DNA of 64,000 nucleotides from a virus. The stretch covers positions 122,632-186,631 of the IMG/VR virus record IMGVR_UViG_3300044729_001198. The stretch is one strand, 5' to 3'. Below, in pieces: positions 41,748-50,969 of this stretch. The translations under genes and the position numbers were made by a program. The number at the start of each line of letters is the position of its first letter. Positions within the stretch are counted from its first letter, which is position 1. The notes below the pieces were generated by a model. That model saw only the letters and a list, made by a program, of their open reading frames with translations. It did no database searches and was not told where the DNA came from.

Positions 41748-44132
41748 TTAATACATAGCTAATGTAGCACCAACTGAAACATCAATACCTATTGGTTTTT
41801 CATGAGCAATATCCCAGCTGATTTCATCAGGAACAGTATAAGTAAGCGATGTTATAAATCCATTTTTATCGATGATACTTCCAATTTTTATTTTGATAAG
41901 TTGTCCGGTGTAATATTGACCACCGATGTTTGGTAATGTATAATTTGATAAAGCTTGTAATTTTTCGTATACAGTTTTAAGTTCCGGTTCGGCCATAGCA
42001 TATACTTTAAAATTGAATGATACAGTGCGTTCAAACGACTCGTACATATAAACCGGATATGGATTTCCAGGATATTTAACATTATTCCAACTTGGTGACC
42101 AGTTATCAGTAATTCCATTTAAAGTGGCTCTAAATTGTGTACTACCGATTATAAATTTAATTAAATCGTTTTCTTCTGGAAAATTAAAAAATCCAGCCTT
42201 ACCATCCCAACCTACACGTTTTTTTAAGTTTCTATTTTTAAAATCCTCACTTGATGCTCTATTTTTTGTATTTGTATTTTTAGAGGCTAATCTGAAATCA
42301 TTAAATGCTGATATTGTATTACCATCAGCATCTTTACCACTAGCAAATTTTTTAATTGTACCATATGACAACATTTCATAGTCAGCAATATCAGGACTGC
42401 CGGCTATAAATCCATCGGACTTTAATAGATTTTTTTTACGTTCTAAACTCGATGGAGCTACACCCGGAGTTGGCTTACCATCATTTGCATCATCAATTGG
42501 AATGGGTGAGTTTTCTTCCGTTTGAGATATAAGTTTGCTCTCAAAATTATCAGAATACTTTGTAGGTGTGGATTCTACAATACGACTAGCAACTCCAAAT
42601 TGTTTCTTTTCAGCATCAGTTACAGGGATTGTAGTTTTATATGTGAGCCCATCAGCGTTAACAGGCGCATCAAGTGGATTAAATTTTTGTTTAAAACTTG
42701 ACATTGGTGATACACCACCACCTGCTATAAAATCACCATAAAGTTTACCAGCATTTTTAAATGTGTTTATGGTACGAGTTGTATTTGTAACACCAATACC
42801 ATAGAACGAATCAAAACCACCTCGTAAATCGGTTTTTAATAATGGACTACCCAATAATACTTTACGATAAACACCAACCAATTCAGGCCCATTTGTAAAT
42901 AAATTTGTGTATCTAAATGTATCATCGACCGGCAAAACTCCAGCTCGTGGGAACTTTAATCCCAAATGTTGAGTTCCTATATTTGCTAATAGATTTATGG
43001 GAGTCCAAGTTTTTCCGTATCTTTGACTTCGTTGCATACCAACTTGTTTCAACGACCAAATAATACCACGAGGTGTTAATAACATTTGTCCAATTCTCAC
43101 AACATCTATAGCAGCCCTTGTAACGGCTGTAACAGCACCACCTCTGATAAAAGACAATCCACCAATACCATAATTAAATGGTTCACCTTTTTTGGTTTGA
43201 ATGCCGGTAAGAATAAGTGGATGTTTAATAAACCAATTGTTATACGAATCTTCTTTGAGGTTATATTTGTTATACAATCCCTTTAGTTTAGAATCAGTAT
43301 ACGATTTACCCAATCCGTTATCGAGGTCTTTAGTAACACCATAATTAGTAGATTTAAATAACCCATACAATGAATTATTTTTGAATATAGTTTGTGATGG
43401 GTCTACACCTGTAAACTTTGATTTAGTGTCGACTTTTTGTGAGAATCCAATCGCCTTATCGTTTTTGAAAAAGTCAACTCCAATGTTTGTATTCCAAATC
43501 GTAGTCTCACCTTTAAACTTATCACCTTGAACAACTAAATTAGGTGTAGTTTCACCTTTAAATTGTTCGTCTTGATTTGTAGGAATTGGAGTTACTTCAC
43601 CTTTAAACTTGTCACCCTGTGATACACTATTTGTAGTGGTTTCGCCAAGAAATTGTTGTACAAATGTAAATGGCTTTGGAGAAACTTCACCAAGAAATTG
43701 TTTTACAAACTTAAAAATCTTTGGTTCGTTTTCGCCCTTGAATTTTTCAGTATTGTCATAAAGTTTAGGGTCAGACTGGCCTTTAAATTCTTCAGTATTA
43801 TCGTATATGGTTGGAGTAGTCTCACCTTTAAACTTTTCAGTATTATTATATAATGTGGGGTCAGTCTCACCTTTAAACTTTTCTGAATTGTTATATACAA
43901 TCGGAGTAGTTTCCCCTTTAAACTTTTCAGATTGGTCAACTGGCTTTGGAGTTACACCACCTATCAGTTCAGGTTGTACAGGTCGATTCGGAGAAGACAC
44001 ACCATTAGCAAGACTCTCTAATGGAGTCGTGTTTATTTTAGTATTCACATCAACCCTTGGTTTATCCACTAATGGTTTATCAATGGGTTTTCTGAATTTA
44101 GATAAGTCTGATTTTAAGTCTATCAATGCCAT
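41748..44132 (-). CDS. Baseplate/tail-tube junction protein with fifteen-residue repeats
   Basis: A 794-residue protein. Residues 66-215 hold ten tandem 15-residue repeats with the core (K/Q)F(K/L)G(E/Q), phenylalanines at 71, 86, 101 and so on to 206, with degenerate copies at both ends. Residues 290-460 are hydrophobic and basic. The last 160 residues (SFERTVSFNFKVYAMAEPEL, then LQALSNYTLPNIGGQYYTGQ) resemble a tail-tube-like domain of tube initiator or baseplate cap proteins. The gene follows the tape measure directly, a usual place for hub and tube-initiation proteins. The repeat may be an extended ruler or a binding array. Confidence 0.55.
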   Translation of the reverse strand: MALIDLKSDLSKFRKPIDKPLVDKPRVDVNTKINTTPLESLANGVSSPNRPVQPELIGGVTPKPVDQSEKFKGETTPIVYNNSEKFKGETDPTLYNNTEKFKGETTPTIYDNTEEFKGQSDPKLYDNTEKFKGENEPKIFKFVKQFLGEVSPKPFTFVQQFLGETTTNSVSQGDKFKGEVTPIPTNQDEQFKGETTPNLVVQGDKFKGETTIWNTNIGVDFFKNDKAIGFSQKVDTKSKFTGVDPSQTIFKNNSLYGLFKSTNYGVTKDLDNGLGKSYTDSKLKGLYNKYNLKEDSYNNWFIKHPLILTGIQTKKGEPFNYGIGGLSFIRGGAVTAVTRAAIDVVRIGQMLLTPRGIIWSLKQVGMQRSQRYGKTWTPINLLANIGTQHLGLKFPRAGVLPVDDTFRYTNLFTNGPELVGVYRKVLLGSPLLKTDLRGGFDSFYGIGVTNTTRTINTFKNAGKLYGDFIAGGGVSPMSSFKQKFNPLDAPVNADGLTYKTTIPVTDAEKKQFGVASRIVESTPTKYSDNFESKLISQTEENSPIPIDDANDGKPTPGVAPSSLERKKNLLKSDGFIAGSPDIADYEMLSYGTIKKFASGKDADGNTISAFNDFRLASKNTNTKNRASSEDFKNRNLKKRVGWDGKAGFFNFPEENDLIKFIIGSTQFRATLNGITDNWSPSWNNVKYPGNPYPVYMYESFERTVSFNFKVYAMAEPELKTVYEKLQALSNYTLPNIGGQYYTGQLIKIKIGSIIDKNGFITSLTYTVPDEISWDIAHEKPIGIDVSVGATLAMY
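43488..43937 (-). repeat. Ten tandem 45-base coding repeats
   Basis: Encodes the 15-residue repeats of the 41748-44132 protein. The DNA copies share forms such as cctttaaacttttcagtatt on the plus strand but have diverged at third positions, so the period is maintained at protein level. Exact spacing without a single indel over ten units argues for selection on length. Confidence 0.85.
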
Positions 44133-44140
44133 TATTTACC

Positions 44141-46306
44141 TTACTTCATCTGGTCACGATAACCTTGCATTCTCGTGTTCTTCTTGTTCATTTCCGTAAC
44201 AACTTTGTCGTTGATGACTATCTGAATTGGCTGTCCTTGAATATCAGCTCTCAAACCTCTAATTTCTTCGAGTAACGGGTCGGAGTCTTTTTTACCACCA
44301 CCCGAAGATGACTCTTCCGATGAACCACCACCAAGACCAAGAGCACCCGTAATTAATGGTAGAGCCGCAGCCAATATAAGAAGTGTTGGTAAAAATAAAG
44401 TTACTGCCGCAAGTCCAATTGATAATCCTATTAAAGACAATCCTAATAATCCAAATATACCAGCCAAAGCAATAAGACCTGGAGCAATCATTACCAACGC
44501 TGTAAGTTGAGTTGTTAACTCACCCATCATTCCAAATCCAACAGCAATTTCTTGAATAGCTTTACCAAGTACAAATAGAGCGGCTGCGATTATCAACATA
44601 GCAGCAGCACCTGCTATAATAGCAACAGCACCCACACCACTCATCATTATAGCACCAACGAGAGCAAGAGCCCCAACAAGTGCTAACATTGATACTACAG
44701 CCATAGCGATAGCACCCCAATCAACCTTCATGAATTCTTGAACGGCTTTTGCAAATACAAATACGGATGCAGCCACCAATACAAGAGCAGCACCACCCGC
44801 AAGTAATTTTTTGGCATCAATCTTGGATATAGCATCAGTCATACCCTTCATCATACCACCACCCTTTTCACCACCACCCGGCACTTCCGGAGCAGCAGGT
44901 TTCTTACTTTTAAAGAGGCCTCCAAGTTTATCTGTACCTACTCCGAGATTTTTCATAAGACCCACCGATTGAGCCAAAATGGGTAATGCTGACATCATAG
45001 CACTACCAAATCCCATAGCACCTTCTTTTATTTTGTTATATGCTTTTGCACCAGTTTCACCAAATGTAGATACTTCTTCGTTATGTTGCTGTTGTTTAGT
45101 CAACATTTCAGTAATACCATCAGTAGTCATACCAAATGCATCAGCATACGCTTTTTGTTGCATTGGTCCGAGTTTTCCAAATTCTTCGGCAGAACCAACT
45201 TGTTTTGTTAGTTCTTCACTTAATTTGGAATAATCTCCGGTAGTTTGAGCTATCATAGCAGCTTCTCGGATTGCCTGTGAATTTATATCTTTACCTGTCA
45301 TTAAACGCGCCTTCATTTCAGCTCGTAACGAACCTTCAATATCTAGCACATTTTCAGATACCGATTTTAACATATCCATTGACTGACCATGTTTTTTCAA
45401 CTCTGCTGTTTTCTTAGCAAGCAGTTTAATTTCTTCCGAGGTTTTACCAACCATTAAACTTGCGTTTTGACCCATCTCTTTAAATACAACAGATGCATCT
45501 ACACCAGCATCTTGAGCTATAGTTTTAATGTCAGCCGTTAATTCGGCAGCATTACCACTTGCATCTTGTAAAATAGAGTTCATCTGAACAGCACCAGCAC
45601 CATCACCCATCATTGCAGTAAGTTCGGTTACGTTTTTCAACATATCAGATGTTATCCCATGGGTACTTCCATAATATTCGCCAGTAGCCCTTGCGGCTTC
45701 AGCTACTGCTTCAGCACCATACATAAGACCGGTCATTGAAAAACTAGCAGCCGTAACTTCCCCACCAACTCGTGCAGCTTCACCTGCAGTAGTACCCATA
45801 TGTGTGTACATTTCCTTAGCGAGACCGACCGTAGACTCAAATGCGGTTGTTATCATTTCCGCACCTTTTTTAGCTACCATCATACCAAGACCAAACTTTA
45901 TTCCGTTTTTAAACATTTCGGATGAAAGTCCAACCGATTCTAATAAACTATCTTTTGTACCATCTGCCAAATCTTTCAATTCTTCAGATTTGTCTTTTCT
46001 CTTTTTTTCTATTTTTAATAGTTTTTCAGTATTTTCGATACGTTCTAACAAACTTTTAGCAAGTTCTTGGTCAGTATCCCAATATTCTTCTATTATTTTT
46101 TGTTTTTCTTCAAGAATTCCGGTCAGTTTGTCTTCTAAAGTTTTTTGTTCACTTAAAGAGCTTGTCATTTCTTTAACAAGCCTACCCTCTTTTGTTCTTA
46201 AATCAAGATTTGCTTTTAAAATTGCAGAAAGATTCATCTGAACTTGTTGTTCAGCTTTCATCGCATTTACACGAGATTGTGTGTCTTTTCTTTCTTCAGA
46301 AGCCAC
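44141..46306 (-). CDS. Tail tape measure protein
   Basis: A 721-residue protein. Residues 1-120 are coiled coil (KEMTSSLSEQKTLEDKLTGI, then LLERIENTEKLLKIEKKRK), followed by long Ala/Gly/Met-rich helices and, near residues 490-670, a run of strongly hydrophobic helices (LLAGGAALVLVAASVFVFAK, AMAVVSMLALVGALALVGAI and others). This is the usual design of tape measure proteins: a coiled rod with membrane-active segments ejected at infection. The start is GTG at 46306 with GAGGT six bases upstream. It is the T4 gp29 counterpart by position and properties. Confidence 0.8.
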   Translation of the reverse strand: MASEERKDTQSRVNAMKAEQQVQMNLSAILKANLDLRTKEGRLVKEMTSSLSEQKTLEDKLTGILEEKQKIIEEYWDTDQELAKSLLERIENTEKLLKIEKKRKDKSEELKDLADGTKDSLLESVGLSSEMFKNGIKFGLGMMVAKKGAEMITTAFESTVGLAKEMYTHMGTTAGEAARVGGEVTAASFSMTGLMYGAEAVAEAARATGEYYGSTHGITSDMLKNVTELTAMMGDGAGAVQMNSILQDASGNAAELTADIKTIAQDAGVDASVVFKEMGQNASLMVGKTSEEIKLLAKKTAELKKHGQSMDMLKSVSENVLDIEGSLRAEMKARLMTGKDINSQAIREAAMIAQTTGDYSKLSEELTKQVGSAEEFGKLGPMQQKAYADAFGMTTDGITEMLTKQQQHNEEVSTFGETGAKAYNKIKEGAMGFGSAMMSALPILAQSVGLMKNLGVGTDKLGGLFKSKKPAAPEVPGGGEKGGGMMKGMTDAISKIDAKKLLAGGAALVLVAASVFVFAKAVQEFMKVDWGAIAMAVVSMLALVGALALVGAIMMSGVGAVAIIAGAAAMLIIAAALFVLGKAIQEIAVGFGMMGELTTQLTALVMIAPGLIALAGIFGLLGLSLIGLSIGLAAVTLFLPTLLILAAALPLITGALGLGGGSSEESSSGGGKKDSDPLLEEIRGLRADIQGQPIQIVINDKVVTEMNKKNTRMQGYRDQMK

Positions 46307-46317
46307 TTATACCTCTT

Positions 46318-46536
46318 TTATTTAAACCAAGGGTCGTCTTTGGTAGAATTATAATCAACAGGATCTATGTTGTATTTTTTTAACAACTCTTTGTAACGAG
46401 GGTCGTTATTTAACTTTTCAAATTCTTTTTCTTTTTTCTTTTGCTTTATAGCATCTATAAATTTACCAATAAAACTTTCGCTAAGGCCTTTTGACTTTAG
46501 AAGCTCTGTAAGTTTTGATGTTTTGATAGTACCCAT
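46318..46536 (-). CDS. Small unknown protein before the tape measure
   Basis: A 72-residue, highly charged helical protein: KTSKLTELLKSKGLSESFIG, then KQKKKEKEFEKLNNDPRYKE, with a C-terminal DDPWFK. It lies 11 bases before the tape measure gene, behind its own late-type motif and GAGGT ribosome binding site. A role in tail assembly is likely from position alone. Confidence 0.55.
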   Translation of the reverse strand: MGTIKTSKLTELLKSKGLSESFIGKFIDAIKQKKKEKEFEKLNNDPRYKELLKKYNIDPVDYNSTKDDPWFK

Positions 46537-46557
46537 TGATTACCTCATGTTATATCC

Positions 46558-46565
46558 TATAAATA
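46558..46565 (-). promoter_or_regulatory. Late-type motif TATTTATA before the tape-measure pair
   Basis: Coding strand CTATATTTATAGGATATAAC, 21 bases before the ATG at 46536, directly after the terminator hairpin at 46570-46595. Hairpin then motif suggests that one late transcript ends and another begins here. Confidence 0.55.
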
Positions 46566-46569
46566 TAGA

Positions 46570-46595
46570 AATACCCAACATTTCCGTTGGGTATT
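46570..46595 (-). terminator. Hairpin terminator after the gp51-like gene
   Basis: Ten perfect base pairs, AATACCCAAC and GTTGGGTATT, around a 6-base loop, starting within the stop codon of the gene at 46594. On the transcript it is followed by UCUAUAUUU, a weak U-tract, so it may be a partial terminator or a stabilising 3' end. Confidence 0.6.
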
Positions 46596-46821
46596 ACTTT
46601 CTTCTTGAAGCTGCTTTAATTTTTGCAGATTCTTTATCATGTAGTTTTTTCTCTTCTTGTTTGAACTCTATAATTTTTGTGATGTAAAACTTACGAGCCC
46701 ATACAGGCATATTGTAAACATCACCAAAATTAAACCCACCATTTCCATGGTAAATTAGTTCAAAAATGTGAGTATGTAAATGTTTTCTATAATCAAGATT
46801 TAGGCCAAAAAAAGGTAACAT
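46594..46821 (-). CDS. 51: Baseplate hub assembly protein, gp51-like
   Basis: A 75-residue protein: RKHLHTHIFELIYHGNGGFN followed by VYNMPVWARKFYITKIIEFK and a lysine-rich tail, matching the short gp51-like proteins of marine T4-like phages. It overlaps the 3' end of the gp26-like gene by 29 bases in another frame. Start may be the ATG at 46821. A run of seven T at 46813-46807 on the coding strand would also allow a +1 slip from the gp26-like frame into this one, giving a fusion. Confidence 0.65.
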   Translation of the reverse strand: MLPFFGLNLDYRKHLHTHIFELIYHGNGGFNFGDVYNMPVWARKFYITKIIEFKQEEKKLHDKESAKIKAASRRK

Positions 46822-47662
46822 CCATAGGGAGTACCATTTCTCTCCTTCCCCCGGTCTCTTCAGATACAAATTCATACATCAAATCGACATCAGGAACAAC
46901 TTCATTAATATACGCTCTGAAAGCCTTTGAGTCTACCGCAAATAATTCGTTGTCTACGAAATGATTAATAACCTTCTGTTCATTCTCACCATCAACCGAA
47001 AGAATCATATTTTTCAAACGAGTTGTTAACTCTCTCGAAGTATCGTCTTTTAACTTACGATTAGCACGGGCCAATTCTTCAATTTGGTGTTTAACTTTAC
47101 GTTCTTTTGATTCGGTCATAGCCATAAATGTAATTTTACGACCTGAACGTGGTAATGTGAATTCGAATTCATTCTTATGAAGTTCCACTTGAGATGAACC
47201 ATCATATTCTTTGTTTTCGAATTGTGTTAAATCGATTACGTCTTTTTGTTTCTTACCACTAAAGGGGTCTTCGATTTCAACTTCGTAATCTTTACCATAT
47301 CCCAAAACTCGAGCAGCAATCATGATTGCGTTTTTGTCACCAGTCACCAAATCTACATACTTGATTGGATGTCCTTCACCATTTGAGATAATCAATGATT
47401 GAAACAATCGGTCCAAAACTGAACCATCTTTAATGTATGATTGTGTAGTAAGAATATCCTCTTCTTTAGCGGTCATGTATTTCATTTCCACTTTACCACT
47501 TGATAATGGGTTTTCTTTAGGATATAAAAGCCCCTTTGATGGGAGCTCAATAATTTCGGTTGGGAATTTGTAATCACGAACTTGATTAGTTTCGTATTGC
47601 TGTTTCGCCTGATTAACCATGTCCTCATTGGACATTTTGTAGTCGTCTTGTAAATCTACCAT
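46793..47662 (-). CDS. 26: Baseplate hub assembly protein, gp26-like
   Basis: A 289-residue protein. FPTEIIELPSKGLLYPKENPLSSG, read in parts, and MKYMTAKEEDILTTQSYIK are strongly conserved in proteins annotated as gp26 in marine T4-like phages, as is FVDNELFAVDSKAFRAYINE; the end DVTFFWPKS is also typical. T4 gp26 is needed to assemble the baseplate hub. The gene lies in the slot, just before the tape measure, where other tailed phages encode frameshifted tail assembly chaperones. Confidence 0.75.
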   Translation of the reverse strand: MVDLQDDYKMSNEDMVNQAKQQYETNQVRDYKFPTEIIELPSKGLLYPKENPLSSGKVEMKYMTAKEEDILTTQSYIKDGSVLDRLFQSLIISNGEGHPIKYVDLVTGDKNAIMIAARVLGYGKDYEVEIEDPFSGKKQKDVIDLTQFENKEYDGSSQVELHKNEFEFTLPRSGRKITFMAMTESKERKVKHQIEELARANRKLKDDTSRELTTRLKNMILSVDGENEQKVINHFVDNELFAVDSKAFRAYINEVVPDVDLMYEFVSEETGGRREMVLPMDVTFFWPKS

Positions 47663-47681
47663 AACCTATTTCTTTTATTTT

Positions 47682-47930
47682 TTAAATTTGTTCGAATGAA
47701 TAAACACCATCCACATAAACTAACTTATATTCAACTTGCGGGTAGTCTAATGGAAGTTCTAATTCAACCGAAACATAATCGTAATCATTAGTATCCCATC
47801 CACCTGTGGGTAAATTCCATTCGGTTGTAGCTTCATCAATTGTAAATGCGGTATCACCTACAGATACAAACTGTCCGATACCATTAGCATAAACTACACC
47901 ATTGTCTGTTTTTCGTCTAACTATATTCAT
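47682..47930 (-). CDS. Small unknown late protein
   Basis: An 82-residue strand-rich acidic protein (NGVVYANGIGQFVSVGDTAF, then DYDYVSVELELPLDYPQVEY). It has its own late-type motif and an AGGAG ribosome binding site, and follows the strong terminator after gp19. Composition suggests a small beta-sandwich or decoration protein; no family recognised. Confidence 0.5.
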   Translation of the reverse strand: MNIVRRKTDNGVVYANGIGQFVSVGDTAFTIDEATTEWNLPTGGWDTNDYDYVSVELELPLDYPQVEYKLVYVDGVYSFEQI

Positions 47931-47950
47931 ATGTTCTCCTTTTATTCCTA

Positions 47951-47958
47951 TATAAATA
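47951..47958 (-). promoter_or_regulatory. Late-type motif TATTTATA
   Basis: Coding strand ACATATTTATATAGGAATAAAAGG; 20 bases before the ATG at 47930 with AGGAG in between. It lies directly downstream of the terminator at 47975-48009, marking the start of a new transcript. Confidence 0.6.
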
Positions 47959-47974
47959 TGTAACTCAAAACTTT

Positions 47975-48009
47975 TTAAAACAAAAAACCCCTCGAATTAG
48001 AGGGGTTTT
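47975..48009 (-). terminator. Strong rho-independent terminator after gp19
   Basis: Stem of ten base pairs, AAAACCCCTC with GAGGGGTTTT, loop of six bases, then a run of T on the transcript strand (TTTTTTG then TTTT). It starts 20 bases after the gp19 stop and is the clearest terminator in the window. It would separate the very abundant sheath/tube transcript from the baseplate genes. Confidence 0.85.
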
Positions 48010-48028
48010 CTCATTTTGCAGTCGTAAA

Positions 48029-48517
48029 TTAGTATTGTAAGATAGCGTAATCGTAAGTCAATGTTAATTCAACAGTTGCTAAATCTTCACCAGCGTAATC
48101 CATATCAGAGAATTTTGCACTCTGAATAAAAGCACCTTTCAATGTCCATTCTTCAACTTTATCACCAACAGGTCCTAATGAGTTAAATGTAATATCTTTT
48201 TTGTAGAAGTCAGCATAACCATCACGGCCGGTTACTGACTCGTGGTGTAAACGAACCCACTCCATTACAGCTTGAGCAGCAGATGGGACTACGGGGTCAT
48301 AAAGAGTAACTGACAAATCTTGCCATTCTGAACGACCTTTGATATATCTACGAGTGTTGATATGGTCAATTGTAATTTTACCATTCTGAATTTCAGGTCT
48401 AGCAGCGGTCTTCACCAAGTACGCAGGGATACCCTCGATGTACATAATGAACCTATTTGACATTTTAGGTTCAAAGTTGGTGAACATTATTTCATTTGGG
48501 TCTAACAAATTTGCCAT
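48029..48517 (-). CDS. 19: Tail tube protein gp19
   Basis: A 162-residue tube subunit: NRFIMYIEGIPAYLVKTAAR, then DHINTRRYIKGRSEWQDLSV and TLYDPVVPSAAQAVMEWVRL are typical of T4-like gp19, with the final strand ATVELTLTYDYAILQY. It forms the inner tube on which the sheath assembles. It has its own late-type motif, an AGGAG ribosome binding site and a strong terminator, so it can be expressed as a single-gene transcript. Confidence 0.92.
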   Translation of the reverse strand: MANLLDPNEIMFTNFEPKMSNRFIMYIEGIPAYLVKTAARPEIQNGKITIDHINTRRYIKGRSEWQDLSVTLYDPVVPSAAQAVMEWVRLHHESVTGRDGYADFYKKDITFNSLGPVGDKVEEWTLKGAFIQSAKFSDMDYAGEDLATVELTLTYDYAILQY

Positions 48518-48540
48518 TTATATTTCTCCTAATTCTTTCT

Positions 48541-48548
48541 AATAAATA
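48541..48548 (-). promoter_or_regulatory. Late-type motif TATTTATT before gp19
   Basis: Coding strand CACTATTTATTAGAAAGAATTAGGAG; 23 bases before the ATG at 48517, with AGGAG as ribosome binding site. Confidence 0.6.
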
Positions 48549-48562
48549 GTGTTATCTTAAAA

Positions 48563-50896
48563 TTATGCCCCTGGGAACGTAGCGCCAGTTGGAAGAATGT
48601 TGAAATCGAGTACGATAAATTCAGCAGTCTTCGTAGGTTGTAAGTAAATTTCACCTACCATAATGTTTCTATCGATAACATCTGGTGTGTTGTTTGTGTC
48701 ATCCATCACCACTTTGAAAGCGTAAAGACCATTTCTTTGTTGGATTGATTCCAAGTATGGATTTACGATTGATAAGAAGCGATTTCTTGTAGCAGCGGTA
48801 TTTTGTTCGAATACCAAGTATCTTGTAGAGGATGCGATGTATTTCTTAACAGCAATTAACAATCTACGAACGTTAATTCTATCAAGAGCAGATGGTTTAG
48901 CTTGTAAGGTCTTTTGACCAAATACAGTAGCACCTTGTCCAGGGAATGTAGCGATTGGGTTGATACGACCTTCGTATAGTGAATCTCTTTCATCGTGAGT
49001 TAAACGAGTCTTAACTTCAATAACGTTTGTCAAACCACCACGATTCAAACCTGCGGGAGCGTACCACTCAGCACCAACTGAATCGTTGAAAGCAATAACA
49101 CCAGGAAGAACAACACTTGGTGGAACCCAGACTGGCTTATTCTTGTCAGTATCAAGGATTTTAACCCAAGGGTGGTAAGTAGCAACATAATTCGAGTCAA
49201 ATGAAGTCAACGTGTTTACAGCAGTAGCGATTGTATCACCATAAGCAGCCGTATCCATCACAAAGAAACAATCTTGTCTATCTTCACACATATCCTTAGC
49301 GTATGTAGTAACTGAAGAGTGTAATCTATGTAACAAACCTGGAATAACAACCATGTTAATATCAAATTCATCAGGGTTTGAAATTGCGTTGATAGCTTTT
49401 CTCAAAGCAACAGTACCACTAGCAGTAGCAGATGAACAATCCAAACCTTGAGTGTTTCCAGCAACAATATTAGTTCCGGTGTAAACTACTCGGTTTGGCT
49501 CCCATCCATCAAAACCACCTTGGAAAGGTACGATGAATTTTTTGTAATCAATATTACTTGTTAACGATACAGTACCTGAACCTGATTGACAAGTTGCCAA
49601 ATCAAATGCATTACCAACCACCTCGGTATTAGCATCCGGAGTTGGATTCAAGAAGTTTAAGTTATCAGTTGTAGCGAAATCAAATGAGTAACCAAAGAAC
49701 ACTTTAGAGTTGTAAACACTATCCAAAGATTGTGTAGTTACATAAGTTGGTTCTGGTAAAGTATAACCACTATGAAGTGGTGATGTTACAGCAGCAAATC
49801 CAAATGGAACTAAAGTTGAATCAACAGCACCATTTTTAACATCATCAGCAACTTCAACACGAATGTGAGCTGATGTGTTAGGATAATCACCATTGAATAC
49901 TAATTTACCTGTAGATTCTACAGTAACGTATCTATCACCAATAACTCTTGCGATGAAATTTGGAGAGTTCGGGTCAAGGTTAACATTTGTAAATTCTTCT
50001 ACAATATTAGGTCTAGCATCGGTATCTTGTACGTTTTGACCAAAGATAGAATAAGGAACTTTAGAAGTATCGACTCTACGAACTTGTACAGTGAATGTAC
50101 CAAATTCAGAACCTGGAACTTCAGAAGCAGGTTTGATGTCACGGATACCAATTTTGAATTCGTAGTTTGTAGCATTACCATGTGATAATGTATGGAACTT
50201 AAACAAGTTAGTAGCGACACCACCAACTTTTTGAGAAACGATATAAGGAGTAGATGCTTCGGAGTAAGCTTTAGTGTAATCGGTGTCGAATTGTACAACT
50301 GATACTTTTGCGTTCTCACCAGTAGCAAATGATTGTGACTGGAATGTTGAGAAGTTTAAGTAAGTGTAAGCAACTTTAGATGACTTTGGAGCGAATCCAT
50401 AAAGTTTTGTAAAGTAGTTATCCGAGGTCGGATTCATAGAAGCTGAAGTAGCAGTTGAACTAACCAAACTACCAGTCAATGTCAAAACAAAAGCAGATGC
50501 ACTTGCAGCAGCATCAACACTTGATAAATCAAAGTCACCACCATTTGTGGTTGTAGTTGGGTGAAGTACAGCAGCAACCTTTACACCAGCTGAAGATGAA
50601 ACTACTAAAGCAATTGGTTTAGCAGTGTATCCATCAGCACCTAATACTCTAACGATAGTAGCATTAGAAGCGTCTTCTAAATATGATTGTGCGGTATACG
50701 GGAGGTATGAATCTTCAGTCAATCCTCCAAACTTTTGTTGGAATTCATTGAAAGACTCAACCTTCGTTGGTACGAAAGCAGGTCCCTTTATAGTTTGTCC
50801 TATAAGAGCTCCACCTATCTCAGCAATACCCGCAGGTAAGAACGAAAGGTCTTTTTCTCTTGTGAATACACCAGGACTTACAATTCTTTCAGCCAT
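48563..50896 (-). CDS. 18: Tail sheath protein gp18
   Basis: A 777-residue sheath protein. The start, MAERIVSPGVFTREKDLSFL, then IGGALIGQTIKGPAFVPTKV and FNEFQQKFGGLTED, is the conserved N-terminal region of T4-like sheaths. The C-terminal half has LNRGGLTNVIEVKTRLTHDE, INPIATFPGQGATVFGQKTL and INVRRLLIAVKKYIASST, the core polymerising domain. It is somewhat longer than T4 gp18 (659), the extra length lying in the surface-exposed middle, rich in Thr/Ser/Val. Confidence 0.95.
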   Translation of the reverse strand: MAERIVSPGVFTREKDLSFLPAGIAEIGGALIGQTIKGPAFVPTKVESFNEFQQKFGGLTEDSYLPYTAQSYLEDASNATIVRVLGADGYTAKPIALVVSSSAGVKVAAVLHPTTTTNGGDFDLSSVDAAASASAFVLTLTGSLVSSTATSASMNPTSDNYFTKLYGFAPKSSKVAYTYLNFSTFQSQSFATGENAKVSVVQFDTDYTKAYSEASTPYIVSQKVGGVATNLFKFHTLSHGNATNYEFKIGIRDIKPASEVPGSEFGTFTVQVRRVDTSKVPYSIFGQNVQDTDARPNIVEEFTNVNLDPNSPNFIARVIGDRYVTVESTGKLVFNGDYPNTSAHIRVEVADDVKNGAVDSTLVPFGFAAVTSPLHSGYTLPEPTYVTTQSLDSVYNSKVFFGYSFDFATTDNLNFLNPTPDANTEVVGNAFDLATCQSGSGTVSLTSNIDYKKFIVPFQGGFDGWEPNRVVYTGTNIVAGNTQGLDCSSATASGTVALRKAINAISNPDEFDINMVVIPGLLHRLHSSVTTYAKDMCEDRQDCFFVMDTAAYGDTIATAVNTLTSFDSNYVATYHPWVKILDTDKNKPVWVPPSVVLPGVIAFNDSVGAEWYAPAGLNRGGLTNVIEVKTRLTHDERDSLYEGRINPIATFPGQGATVFGQKTLQAKPSALDRINVRRLLIAVKKYIASSTRYLVFEQNTAATRNRFLSIVNPYLESIQQRNGLYAFKVVMDDTNNTPDVIDRNIMVGEIYLQPTKTAEFIVLDFNILPTGATFPGA

Positions 50897-50935
50897 TATT
50901 TTTCTCCTAATATTCTAATTTTGGTTTTCCTTAAT

Positions 50936-50943
50936 AATAAATA
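50936..50943 (-). promoter_or_regulatory. Late-type motif TATTTATT before the sheath gene
   Basis: Coding strand GTGTATTTATTATTAAGG; about 39 bases before the ATG at 50896. An AGGAG ribosome binding site lies closer to the start. Confidence 0.55.
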
Positions 50944-50969
50944 CACAAAAAATTAGGGAAACGAGATAG

